DNA of 64,000 nucleotides, taken from Turbatrix aceti (Eukaryota; Nematoda; Chromadorea; Rhabditida; Panagrolaimidae). Below are positions 34,466 through 45,324 of the stretch, one piece after another. Made by a program: the position numbers and the translations under genes. Location of the stretch: the NCBI GenBank assembly GCA_963969345.1, contig OZ017767.1, positions 1,860,001-1,924,000 on the forward strand. Reading direction: 5' to 3'. Positions within the stretch are counted from its first letter, which is position 1. Each line of letters begins with the position of its first letter. The notes under the pieces are model-generated. The model had not been told where the DNA came from. It did no database searches and was given only the letters and a program-made list of their open reading frames with translations.

Positions 34466-35619
34466 ATGTTGTTCGAGATGTTGTTGACCGAAGAATTGAA
34501 AGTTTTATTCCATTTACATACCTATCTTTTCGCCTTCGAATTTGGAGCCATAATTATTCTGCTCAACGTGGCAGCATTCTACTCGGTGTTGAAAGTAAGT
34601 TATCTTGTGTTCATATTTTTTAGTTAATCAAAACTTTTTAGAATCGTGCAACAAACAAATTGCAAAAATCGAGCACAATTTTTGTGTGTATAATCATTTA
34701 TCTGAGCGCCGTTTCTACAGTTTTTAATCTTGCGTTGCTCTGCATCAAGTTCATTTCGAACTGGAAAATGACAGAAATTTTGCCAAACATTAGAAACAAA
34801 CTTGAGGAAATCGACGAAAATGATGATTACAAGGAAGCGGCGATGAATATACTATTTGGCCCGGAAAGTTTGCCACTTATAGGTTCAACAATCAATAATG
34901 CTTTTAGCGCTAGGTTCGGGGTAACGTTAGGCAAACTTGTAAAAAACTTGTTCTTTTTTGGACTGTTTACTCTTTCAATCAATCAGTTTTTAATATTTTA
35001 TTGTCCTAGAATAAATTCAAAAATTTTTGTGAGCAAATTTTTATACGTGATTGTTAGTATTTTAATTACCGTTGCAATTACTCTGACTTTTATTGTGGGC
35101 GCATACTGTTATTGCCTAATTTGCAATTTTGATTTCATGGATTGGACACGGTACTTTTTGCCCAAAGTTTTGCTCGAGATTAACGTGTATTACTTTCCGT
35201 CAAAATTTTCTGCAAATATAAGTGAAGAATCTAGTTTTAATTTTCTGCTGTGCGCGACAACATTTATTTACGTTTTGATCGTACTCGAACTCCAATTCAA
35301 CCTAACTTGGCGAATCCAAAGAGGAAAAAAATTTTTCAAACCTTTGATAGTAAATAATAAAATTCAACACAGAAGCGCATTTAGCCTTTCTGTCTTCTGT
35401 ATTATCTTGATAACAACTGAATACGCCGGCACAATTAACAGAAAACTTTGTCCTTTGATTCATGGATCTGCTGATGACAACTGTAAATACGTCGATCCCG
35501 AAAAGCAAAGAGGCCATTTGATTATTTTGTCACATGTTTTTAACTCTTGCTCATTGTCGTTTTTGGTTGCTCTGTTGAATAGCAACACTCGAAATACTTT
35601 TGTAAAATGCTTGAAATAA
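34466..35619 (+). CDS. 7TM receptor-like protein, family member R5
   Basis: Exons 34466-34594 and 34642-35619 give 368 residues. The short N-terminus (MLFEMLLTEELKVLFHLHTY) runs into TM1 (FGAIIILLNVAAFYSVLK) and the conserved intron. Exon 2 starts NRATNKLQKSSTIFVCIIIY. Blocks: LSINQFLIFYCPRIN, LELQFNLTWRIQRGKKFFKP (more diverged than in relatives), HRSAFSLSVFCIILITTEYA and NSCSLSFLVALLNSNTRNTF. It has the most divergent TM5-TM6 loop in the family. The ABF2 peptide gene faces it tail-to-tail. Confidence 0.82.
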
Positions 35620-35946
35620 AAGTGTATGTCGTCATTGGAAAGGCCATTTATGCAAACAGTATTCGCTGTGCTTACTATTTATGTTGTTAACAGTTTCCTT
35701 GTTGACTGCCAACTAATTAATATTTATTTGTTTATCCGCTGGTTTCTTATAAAAATTATAATTTATTTCTGACAGTACGTAAGAAATAATGATTGTTTAT
35801 AAAAAATTTTTTTTGTAAATATTTAAACTGCCAGGTACAATTCTACATGTTCAAAAATAATGCCGCATAATTTTTATTTTGTACAAAAATACAATACACA
35901 AATTGATAAGCATTTGTGACACATTTTTGATTAAATTTCACAGCAA

Positions 35947-36263
35947 TTATGGGTAAATGGGCGGAAGAAGTCTTTTGCATTCTGCGCAGCTGCAGATCGG
36001 ACGGCCGTTCAAAATAATGCATTCACCAATATTGCATTTCTAAAAAATTAACAGGGTTAAATCAAAAAGATTCAGCAGTCGAATCGCTACAACTTTACCT
36101 TGATTTTGCAACTTTTTTCGCAAACGTGATTCGTAAGTCTTTCGAGATCCGGCAACTCATCTACGCTGCAGCTCGTTACCGTTGGCTTCCCTGATGTTGA
36201 CAGAAGTAAGGAAAGAAGCACAACGACTACGTAGATAACGTGCGACCAATTGGCAAGTACCAT
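35947..36263 (-). CDS. ABF-type antimicrobial peptide 2
   Basis: Exons 36263-36099 and 36039-35947 give 85 residues. Signal peptide MVLANWSHVIYVVVVLLSLL, mature start KPTVTSC. The eight-cysteine ABF spacing matches copy 1 exactly (C-x15-C-x3-C-x4-C-x4-C-x8-C-x-C-x2-C), ending GRPICSCAEC. Compared with ABF1, changes concentrate at charged positions (Glu/Lys/Arg swaps) and in the tail (PPIYP). The intron is short (59 bases) and lacks the MITE. A TATTTATACAG sequence near 36343 may be its TATA element. Secreted CS-alpha-beta defence peptide. Confidence 0.9.
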
Positions 36264-36379
36264 TTTTAGTTTTTTTGCTGTGGATCAGAGCAAAGCGTGT
36301 AAAATGATAATCAAGCGCAATAATAAACGGAATTTATGTGCCTATTTATACAGAGATTACCTGGGCGGTTGACGAACTT

Positions 36380-37440
36380 GTCAAACACAATCACAAATTT
36401 TTTTTGCGTTCTTTTTATATTCTTGGTTAAAAGCGGGTGGGCGTTTTTATGGCCAGAAGGCGAAAGTTAGTGTCTGATAAAATGACGCATAAATTTTTTT
36501 TGTAAGCTGAAATGCGGTGGAATGCAGGTGATATATTTTGTGACGCCATTCTTTGACATTTGATCGTCCAGGTGAGAGCAGTATTTTGTTATAGCGAACA
36601 CGCCCAATTTATTATTCTGACAATACATCAAGCTCAACTTAGGACAGTAGGCTTTTGCTAGTTTTTTAGTTTCCGAAATAGAATCGTAAATAACTTGCAG
36701 AAAACTTTCAACAAGCTATATGCGACCAATTTTATTGATCGGCAACAATTTTACTGGCAAGCTGTCGTAAAATTGCGAAAACGCGCGCGTTCTGTCTTCT
36801 CCAGCCGCGAAAGAATCGGTTATAGCTGCGCGCACGCTTTCGACTGTCAGAGCGAAAGTCTAGGAAATTTCGCAGCTCGTCGGCCGGCCGTTGGTCGTCC
36901 TATTTTGTGGTGTCCCTATATTTCTCTCCCATTTTGTTCTCCTATGATTCTTGCTTTTGCTTTTGTTGATTATTCATCGTTGACTGACATTTGGACGGAC
37001 GACTCAAGGGGGATAAAGTCACCAAAGGCCAAGTTAGTTTTCCCACACAAGTACTATCCTATTTTTTGTATGTATTTGCTATCTATCCATTAGAATGATT
37101 TGTACTATTCTCGTTTTATCAAGCTTTGTGATAAACATTTAATACGTAAAACTGATAATTCTGTTTAAACGCGGGTGGATACTAGTAATGAACGTTTTTC
37201 ACGCAAGAATCAGCCCCAATCGGCACCCTACGTATACGTCAATTGAACTCAATGACAGAAACGCCTCCGATCAACACGCTAACAAACCTGATTACCACCA
37301 CGATTGACACAGATTTTTACATGTTACACTTTCTATCAGTGGTCAGTTTTGTTCATAAAACGGATTGACATGATTTTCACTTTTTCTTGCACTGGTAATT
37401 AGTGACGATTATCAGCTGTGCAATCCGTTTTGACGTTGAT
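36380..37440. other. Intergenic between divergent ABF2 and secreted gene B
   Basis: A 132-codon open frame at 36695-37093 shows no recognisable motif and I do not call it. TGACACAGATTT lies at 37305-37316, about 140 bases before copy B. Confidence 0.4.
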
Positions 37441-37455
37441 CACTTGGTAAATATC

Positions 37456-38360
37456 ATGAAACGGTTATTATCATTGTTATTTACACTGTCTATCTCTACC
37501 GACCATGTTTTGGGTGAGTGTTATACAATTTAACAATAACTCATATTTTAATAAAAACGGAGTTGAAGTATGCGTTGATTTTTGTAATTAAAAATTAAGG
37601 CCAATACCGTAACCGTCCCCGTGGCCTCGGACTCATGCAGCTTCCGACAGGCATGACTGATGAACGTTCTGGACCTTTCCTTCCACAACTCTACATCGCA
37701 GGTGACAAGTCAGGTACCAGGCCGATGACCGTAAACGGAGTTCATCTTCCCGGTCAGGTGGCTACGTTTACGGGTCGGAGTGCGTTCAACCCCTTCACGC
37801 AGGCCGTTTCCGCGATGTACCACGAGGATCTCGTCGATTCATGGGGCGCTGGTTTCGGCGTCAGCGTAGGTTTTTTAGACACTGTAAATGCTTCTTATAG
37901 ATCTTTTGTGCAATTTTAGGGCGTCAACAACTACAATTTAAACGTCAGAAAAAACTTTGATCAGTACGCCGACGTACCCCTCGGCAACAACGACGGCATG
38001 AGACAGCCATTTGTCACCGGTTTTACCGTCGGCGGAGAATACGATTTGTCAAAGATCCGTGAAGTCGCAGGTCATCTAGACTTGCCAATTCCTGGGGTTA
38101 ATGAACTTTTTGATTTGGACGGTCGCTGGATGGCCAAAGGCTTTGGTAATGGTATTCAGCAAGGATATCTTGATTTCCCGCTCACACTCAGCGATCCGCA
38201 CGAAAGATTTAGTGGCAACTACAAATACCTCAACTTCATGGCGGATCGTTTGGTGCACTATGGTCACGTTGTGCCGAACGTCAATCTGTTTCTGGTTGAG
38301 AAGGATAAGATCATGGAGCGTCTCATTCGTAACCGCGCCAATCCTACTCTTATTGGTTAA
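37456..38360 (+). CDS. Secreted protein of unknown family, copy B
   Basis: Exons 37456-37513, 37600-37865 and 37920-38360; 254 residues. Signal peptide MKRLLSLLFTLSISTDHVLG, mature start QYRNRPRGLG. Exon 2, intron 2 and the first 100 or so bases of exon 3 are almost identical to copy A, while exon 1, intron 1 and the remainder of exon 3 have diverged. That contrast points to gene conversion. The acceptor of exon 2 is an unusual TTAAG. Positions that differ from copy A in the mature chain are conservative. Role unknown; it neighbours ABF2 as copy A neighbours ABF1. Confidence 0.85.
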
Positions 38361-38633
38361 TTTTTTAAAATAACTGTTTATCGGGTTGTAAAATATCTGT
38401 TATAATAATAAACTACGTTCATATTTACATACATATTTTGAAACATTTTATATAATATTTATGATTTGTTTTATCACTGCTGAGAGCTAAAAGAAACGCA
38501 ACAGAAACAAAGCGTTTGACACGAAAAAGATGGATCACATCCTAGCAACTGACACAGATTTCATTTCAAATATCACATTTCTTATCACTGCTTGATAAAC
38601 ATTTGTGGTTGATAAACATTTGAATGAATCGTC

Positions 38634-39195
38634 TGTCGCATCCTACCGAACGCGAGCTCTATCGCGCCCCTCGCTCGACCGTTCACACCCTCTCCGAGCT
38701 CGTTAGGCGCCCTATCAAGTGGGAAAGCTGCCTTATCTCGCCTCCAAATTTGAATACACAATTACCGGGATGGCTCTTTCCCTCTATGGATTGGTATGTC
38801 TCCTCCCCCTGATTGTGTGTCCATAAAGGGTCAGTCTTCGACTGACCGTTCTGTTCGTTTGAGATTGAGTTTGAGTTTTACAAGTCAGTTGTTGTTGTTG
38901 CTACCATCGAATAAACTTGTGGGGTCAACTCTCTACTCGCTCCATCGCTTCGGCCTACATCAGGTTAGGCGAAGCAATTCAATCATCCCTCGTCGACGGC
39001 TAAGCCTTTGAGCTACCCGCTTCGAGGAAACGTAGGCGCCCTGAACGGAAGAGCCCGTGAGCCACCGTTCAGTGAAGCCGTCCATCGCTCCCGGCAAGGC
39101 CTCAGAGTCGACCGGTGAAGCATCCATCCGTCCGGCAGCGTCTAAGCACCGCGACGTCATCTTCTCTTGTCCAGTAGCCGGTCGGCGCTGCGACA
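38634..39195 (+). repeat. 5' LTR
   Basis: 562 bases, TG...CA ends, near-identical to 40816-41377. Confidence 0.92.
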
Positions 39196-39283
39196 TTTCT
39201 GGTGCATCGTCCTCACAACGAACCCTAGCAACCTACCATCTAAATACAAGTCCCGCGTGGCAGGCCCCATCTGTTACAGTCAA

Positions 39284-40994
39284 CATGGCTTATGCAGAAC
39301 TCAACCAATGGGAAAGGGAAGCCAACCTTTCGCTTCTCCTACTAACAAGTTGGAAAGAACACTTCAATGCCGTCTCACCGAGGTCCTTGCAGTCAAAAAT
39401 CTACGATGAGGTGCGTTTAAGAAGTCAACAAACGTTGCAGGCACTACAAATCGCATTCAAGAACGCACGGAGGCGTTACGTGAACGATTTCGCGACTCCT
39501 GTGCTAACCGTAGAACAACAGGATGCTCTTTGGAAGCAGCTTTACAGCAACAATGGAACCGAACGTCTTATTACCAATTTGGAAATAAGCTTGAAGGAGA
39601 CACACGATGCCAAGAACAGCGCCTTACAAAGGACAGCCATACGACATCGTCAAACTATAGTCGATACTCCGCTGCCGACCACCCTGCAATCCTCAGCACG
39701 TCAAGTCAATAGTCAGACAACCTCCAGCTCACCAGTCGCGTGCCACCGACAACACCCAGATTCAACACCGTACCATCGAGAACTGCGAGAACCTTTACCG
39801 GAACATAACTGGGTAGAGTTTACGCTAACGCATTCTAGCACACGACAGTCTCGGCACGCCTCGCCGACGACACGACGCGAGCACACACCTCGTATTACTT
39901 CTCCAACGGAGACCGCCCCGGTGATGTCACAGCTGGTAGCTTCAAGTGCGCGTGTTCGGCCACCATCACAGCTGACATCGCACAAAGAAACTTTGAGTAG
40001 CAGTCGTCGGACAAGCCCAAGTCAAACAGCTGACAAAACCACTCTACGGGATTCACAACAGCGCCCGCTGCCAGCACCACACGATTTAGAATCGCCTGAT
40101 ACTCGCCAAGAGTGCGACAAGGTAGGGCCGACTATTGCAGAGCCGCCAAGCTTTCTACCATGCCTACGGCCGACGCTGCACACATCCTACGGAGCGCCCC
40201 CAATGATGCCCGTCAAGCAAGTGTCTCCGGAACAAACATCTGGAATTCAACAACCCGCGTTGCCAGCACCCGATAGCAAGCCTCATCCGGTCGTCTTCGA
40301 GCAAAAGAACTCCGGCACCACCACCCCGCGCTCCCACCGCCCTCGGGAGGGTTCCCTTCGGAAGGGTAGATCGGGCCGCCAATCTCGAGACTCAGCATGT
40401 CTACGAAAGGTGTCAAAAGCCGTAGTCTGCTCCCTCAGGCCTCGACGTGCTCTACAAGGACACCTCAGCCGTCTTCGCAACTCCGCGACACGACGAGTCG
40501 CTGCATGCAACCGACGCGCACTTCATCCCGTTCTACGCAGACGTGCTGCCAAAGCAACTCACTGCGCTCCTGGCTGTCACTTGGGAAGAATGCAGCGTCA
40601 TCACATCCTGAAACAAGCTCCACACGGTCCACATCGCACCGAATTCCGCATTGGTCCTACGAAACTACCAACAGGAACGGTAGGGAAGAAAATGGACTTC
40701 AGGTTCTTACCCCCACCTCGATCTAACAAGCGTGGCCACCGGCATCGAGATCGCTTACTCGTTCCCCCATCAGAACATCGCCCATCCTCGTGGCCCTCTT
40801 CTACGCCGCCGGGAGTGTCGCATCCTACCGAACGCGAGCTCTATCGCGCCCCTCGCTCGACCGTTCACACCCTCTCCGAGCTCGTTAGGCGCCCTATCAA
40901 GTGGGAAAGCTGCCTTATCTCGCCTCCAAATTTGAATACACAATTACCGGGATGGCTCTTTCCCTCTATGGATTGGTATGTCTCCTCCCCCTGA
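39284..40994 (+). CDS. Gag-like ORF of the LTR element
   Basis: One frame is open from inside the 5' LTR (about 39057) through the internal region into the 3' LTR, stopping at 40992-40994. The first plausible ATG after the LTR is at 39284 (MAYAELNQWEREANLSLLLL). The first 130 residues are helical and charged, like a capsid-type domain; the rest is Ser/Thr/Pro/Gln/Arg-rich and disordered. I see no zinc knuckle, protease or polymerase. Because the frame overlaps both LTRs it may be partly fortuitous. A different frame at 40934-41008 in the 3' LTR encodes a short hydrophobic stretch before a stop. Confidence 0.5.
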
Positions 40995-41377
40995 TTGTGT
41001 GTCCATAAAGGGTCAGTCTTCGACTGACCGTTCTGTTCGTTTGAGATTGAGTTTGAGTTTTACAAGTCAGTTGTTGTTGTTGCTACCATCGAATAAACTT
41101 GTGGGGTCAACTCTCTACTCGCTCCATCGCTTCGGCCTACATCAGGTTAGGCGAAGCAATTCAATCATCCCTCGTCGACGGCTAAGCCTTTGAGCTACCC
41201 GCTTCGAGGAAACGTAGGCGCCCTGAACGGAAGAGCCCGTGAGCCACCGTTCAGTGAAGCCGTCCATCGCTCCCGGCAAGGCCTCAGAGTCGACCGGTGA
41301 AGCATCCATCCGTCCGGCAGCGTCTAAGCACCGCGACGTCATCTTCTCTTGTCCTGTAGCCGGTCGGCGCTGCGACA
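40816..41377 (+). repeat. 3' LTR
   Basis: 562 bases; see the 5' LTR. It is followed directly by the CGTC target duplication. Confidence 0.92.
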
Positions 41378-41381
41378 CGTC

Positions 41382-41811
41382 AGTGATATTGACCTCAGGG
41401 AAAAATACTGTTTCAAATTAGTAAAAAGCTTGTAAACGAAAACCCAAAAATACTCGAAAATTTGAAAACAGCATTTTTAAAAATGCAATCATATTTTCTT
41501 GAATAAAAAATGAGTTGGAATGACCCGTCTACATAAAATTCATTCTATAAACATTAAAACAAATCAATTTTTAAACTGTTGGTCGATATCACAAGTGTCA
41601 TTTCAGACCAAAAACCATGACGCGTTATTCAGGAGGCTTACAAACATGAGCAAGCCGTTTTGCATGACTGACACAGATTTACCTGTGACACATCTGACCA
41701 GTGATCAGTTTTCTTTAAAAGACGCATTCACAGAGCTCACTGTTCCTTTGCACTGATAATTTTCTAATTTTGTAGTGATTTCTGTTGCTGTGCAAGTCGC
41801 CTAGTAATATT
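41382..41811. other. Upstream region of secreted gene C
   Basis: No gene seen. TGACACAGATTT at 41669-41680 is shared with the copy B upstream region. Confidence 0.45.
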
Positions 41812-42735
41812 ATGAAATGTTTATTGTTATCAATTGCACTTTTGATATCTGTCGACCAAAGCTGTGGTAAGTTTTACAAAGTTCAGCAGTGGCAGATTAA
41901 AATAAAGTTAAACTGCATATGATCACATGTATTTGCTCATTATCAAAATAATTAAGGTCAATACCGTAACCGTCCCCGTGGCCTGGGGCTCATGCAGCTT
42001 CCTACTGGCATGACTGACGAACGTTCTGGACCCTTTCTTCCTCATCTTTACATCGCAGGTGACAAAGCAGGAACCAGGCCGACGACTGTCCACGGTGTTC
42101 ATCTTCCCGGTCAGGTGGTCGAGTTTACTGGCGGTAGTGCGTTCAACCCTTTCACACAAGCAGTGTCGGCCATGTACCATGAGGATCTTTCTGATTCCTG
42201 GGGCGCTGGTTTCGGCGTCAGCGTACGTCTTTTTTTTTAACACAAACATTGTTTGCAAACATGTTTGCGGTATTTAATTTTACTTTTTTTACAGGGCGTT
42301 AACAATTACAACCTAAACGTTCGAAAAAACTTTGACCAATACGCCGACGTTCCACTTGGCAACAGCGATGGCACGCATCAACCCTTTGTCTCTGCTTTTA
42401 CCGTTGGCGGAGAATACGATCCGTCAAAGTTCCACGAAGTCGCCGGAGCTCTTAATCTTCCTATTCTTGGTGTAAATGAACTCTTCGATCTGGAGGGCCG
42501 ATGGATGGCCAAGGGCTACGGTAACAGTATTGAAACAGGCTGCATTGATTTTCCTTTGACGCTCAGTGATCCGCATGAAAGGTTCAGTGGCAACTACAAG
42601 TACCTCAATTTCATGGCGGATCGTTTGATGCATTATGGTCACGTTGTGCCGAACGTCAATCTGTTTCTGGTTGAGAAGGATAAGATCATGGAGCGTCTTA
42701 TTCGCAATCGTGCTAATCCTACAATTGTGGGGTGA
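41812..42735 (+). CDS. Secreted protein of unknown family, copy C
   Basis: Exons 41812-41866, 41957-42222 and 42295-42735; 253 residues. Signal peptide MKCLLLSIALLISVDQSCG, mature start QYRNRPRGLG. The protein is collinear with A and B but the most diverged: FTGGSAFNPFTQAVSAM, GTHQPFVSAFTVGGEYD, ALNLPILGVNELFDLEG and GNSIETGCIDFPLTL (one cysteine, absent in A and B). The last 100 residues are nearly identical to A or B in blocks. Polyadenylation-like AATAAATAATAA is near 42768. No known domain. Confidence 0.85.
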
Positions 42736-42922
42736 TTTTTAAAAATAACCGCAAATGTTATCGAATATAATAAATAATAAGCATTCTTATGTGGCCAATA
42801 ATGTTTCATTTTTAAGAATAACTGTTGCTACATAAGTAGATTTGTAAAATCACATTTATTCACCAAGACGTCAAAGGCAAAGCACTACCAGACAAAAACC
42901 GATAATACCGTTGAACTAAGCT

Positions 42923-43338
42923 TCAAATCCGAGCTTGACGTGCAAATTTAGGTGAAATACCATCCACAGAGCGCTTGCCAATGGTGTAAACTGTGTACCC
43001 ACTGGAAGGGTAGGTAGAATAAGTGTAGCCAGTTGTTCCATAGCTGCCCGTGCCTGATGGCGTGTAAAGAGCATAGTTTGTGCCATATCCGCTGTTGTAG
43101 CCACTGCTGTCATATGACGGTGTCGTGTAGTAAACCGAGCTACCGTAACCGTTGTTGTTACTATATCCGGTGCTTGACGGGATCTAAAATTTTTTAATGT
43201 TGAACGTTAACATAAAAAAACAAATATAAAACTGTCGCCAACGATAGTTTTTAACCATACCGTATAAATAGTATATTGAGCGCCGACAGTCGATGCGAGA
43301 CATAAAGCGAGAAGAACAAAGGAGCAAACCGACTTCAT
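42923..43338 (-). CDS. Secreted Tyr/Gly/Ser-rich protein, QY family member 1
   Basis: Exons 43338-43261 and 43183-42923 encode 112 residues. The signal peptide MKSVCSFVLLALCLASTVGA is cleaved before QYTIYT, where a phase-0 intron falls. The mature chain is low-complexity Tyr, Gly, Ser and Thr with loose SGY/TGY repeats (GYGSSVYYTTPSYDSSGYNS). It ends in a dibasic site, IGKRSVDGISPKF. It shares signal peptide + QY + phase-0 intron + low-complexity exon with the genes at 44007 and 45325. It could be a cuticle or matrix adhesive, or a precursor cleaved at KR. A TATA element (43383-43390) lies about 45 bases upstream. Confidence 0.8.
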
Positions 43339-43382
43339 CTTTGTTTTGTTTTTGTTGTGTTTATCGAAGCGAAAATGTGAGT

Positions 43383-43390
43383 CTTTTATA
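43383..43390 (-). promoter_or_regulatory. TATA box of QY family member 1
   Basis: TATAAAAG on the minus strand, about 45 bases upstream of the ATG at 43338. Confidence 0.6.
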
Positions 43391-43399
43391 CGGCTTGGT

Positions 43400-43940
43400 T
43401 TCAGGTGACTTTTGTTTGCAAAAAGTTTTACAATGTTTTCATCAAAACAAGATAAACGACTTTTTTCTTATCTTTGACGTTTTGCAACGTCAAAACGTAG
43501 AACAAGCATAACTGCGGTATTTCACGTTGACTCTGATGAGGTAAAAAAAGCCAAAAACTGCTTTAGTAAGAGGATTTCATGTATATAAATAACTATTTAA
43601 ACAATGACTGAAGGTATTGTTTACACAGATTACATGCGTACAACACAGAAGTTACACAAACCAGACACGTTTGTTTACCTGACGTGAAAAAAGTAAATCT
43701 GCTACCGACTTTTTTATGGTATCTAAGCTGAAATATTTCAAATTTTCACTGGCTGGTTCTAATTTCATTTTATTTAGAACCTTGATAAAGTTCTTTTTCC
43801 GTTTAAAAAATTGATTGAACAGCAGCCAATCAACGATAATTACTACTATAACTGAAACATCTTGTATTATTTACTTATAAAATAGCTTATTTGCCCCGAC
43901 ATGACTTGTTGAACTAGATTATCTTCGCAGGTGTCAAATA
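43400..43940. other. Divergent upstream region of QY members 1 and 2
   Basis: No gene seen. It separates the head-to-head QY family members 1 and 2, so it probably carries both promoters. Confidence 0.45.
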
Positions 43941-43949
43941 ATGTTCTCA

Positions 43950-43957
43950 TATATAAA
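43950..43957 (+). promoter_or_regulatory. TATA box of QY family member 2
   Basis: TATATAAA, about 55 bases upstream of the ATG at 44007. Confidence 0.6.
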
Positions 43958-44006
43958 CCTTCAAAAACTGGGGCGTCACATCAACCATTCAACAAAACTT
44001 GTTACC

Positions 44007-44460
44007 ATGTCCTCAACCAAATCCATCGTTTTCTTCGCTCTTGCTGTTCTGACGGTATCCATTTCTGCCCAATACGAAGTTGATATTATCGTAAGTTATC
44101 TGTTTAAAAAACTGTCGTACATAGTATAAATTTTAGTACGCCTATTACGATCTCCCCTCAACCGGTGGCAACCAAATGTATGAATCCCCGTATACAGGTG
44201 GCAACATGGTTTATTACGATACTCCTTCGACCGGTGGAAACCAAGTCCAGTGGCAACAACCTGGACACGGCAACAACCAGGTGCAATTCCAGCCTCCCAG
44301 CACCGGAGGCAACCAAGTCCAATGGCAGCAACCTAGCACTGGAGGCAACCAAGTTCAATGGCAGCAACCTAGCACGGGTAATAACCAAGTTCAGTTCCAA
44401 CAGCCAAGCACCGGTAACAATCAAGTTCAGTGGGTTCAGAGACCCAATGCCGGAAAATAA
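44007..44460 (+). CDS. Secreted Gln/Asn-rich 12-residue repeat protein, QY family member 2
   Basis: Exons 44007-44090 and 44137-44460; 135 residues. Signal peptide MSSTKSIVFFALAVLTVSISA, mature start QYEVDII, then a phase-0 intron. Exon 2 encodes about seven tandem units of roughly 12 residues, consensus PSTGGNQVQWQQ, varying to GNNQVQFQ. The repeats are highly similar at the DNA level, so recent unit expansion is likely. The alternating polar/aromatic pattern is amyloid- or adhesive-like. No cysteines. AATAAA lies near 44541. Function unknown; an extracellular structural role is inferred. Confidence 0.83.
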
Positions 44461-45270
44461 ATTCGTATTGCAAAAAATATCTACAAACTTTCCAGGATTT
44501 ACATTGTAATGTTAAAATTTGTGTAAATTTTTGAATTTGTTGAATAAATTTGTTTTTATGTACTATGTGAAAATAAATGAATTAACGCTGAAAACACTTT
44601 TACCATAAGTCAATAAATGTTCATGGTAAAATATATTTATAACACATTCTGCAACTGTCCGTGAACGAAAACATTGCACTTAAACTATCAATGTAAAAAA
44701 ACACAAAATAAATAAAAAACACAAAAAAAGATAATCTTTTTAAAAAACAATGAAATCAGATATTGAAACCCGATTCACAGATAAAAATTGACAGGTTACA
44801 AGCACGAAACTTAGTTAGCACGAGCATGTGAATCAAAAGAACCTAACATGCACATTTCCTTCCGTATTCTGTCTACCGAATGTCAAAATGCGTATGTATT
44901 TCAATCAGACGATGTTTCGTGCGATAGTCATTCGAGACACAAATGCATGTACAAAACGTTGTCGTTAAATTTTTTTTAAATATATAAAAACGCCTTGTTT
45001 TTTTATAAAAGACGTTTTCGCATAAATAAATTATTACTCTTCATACAGACCTGCATCTGAATATTTAGTGTTACTGATTGTTTACAAAATAAGAAACAAA
45101 AGCAAAAACAACAAGTTACCTGTCAAGCACAAAAACAAATAAACCTAACCGTTAACGCTGTAAAACTCTAAGAAGTTAATAGTGACATATCTGTCTCAAA
45201 AAACTGGATATTTCCTACGCATGCTAAAAAAAAAGGTAATCCACTGGTTCACAACCTTTTGGGTAAACAA
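44461..45270. other. Intergenic, no gene seen
   Basis: AT-rich; no supported ORF. The next promoter begins near 45279. Confidence 0.45.
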
Positions 45271-45278
45271 TTCACGTG

Positions 45279-45286
45279 TATATAAG
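45279..45286 (+). promoter_or_regulatory. TATA box of QY family member 3
   Basis: TATATAAG, about 45 bases upstream of the ATG at 45325. Confidence 0.6.
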
Positions 45287-45324
45287 CACATCAGGTGTAG
45301 AACAACATTATCACACGTTCAAGG

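Larger units (their letters stand above)
38634..41377 (+). mobile_element. Young non-autonomous LTR retrotransposon (2744 bp)
   Basis: Two 562-bp direct repeats, 38634-39195 and 40816-41377, start TGTCGCATCC and end GCTGCGACA. By eye they differ at one base (AGTAGCC in the first, TGTAGCC in the second). The flanks are CGTC at 38630-38633 and 41378-41381, a 4-bp target duplication. An AATAAA sits inside each LTR (near 38910 and 41092). A possible primer-binding site starts TGGTGCATCG, four bases after the left LTR. Only 1620 bases lie between the LTRs and no reverse transcriptase, integrase or protease motif is visible, so movement would need proteins from another element. Confidence 0.92.

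Noticed and set aside
36695..37093. 132-codon ORF upstream of secreted copy B
   Set aside because: No motif, no relatives in the window, and no equivalent upstream of copies A or C.
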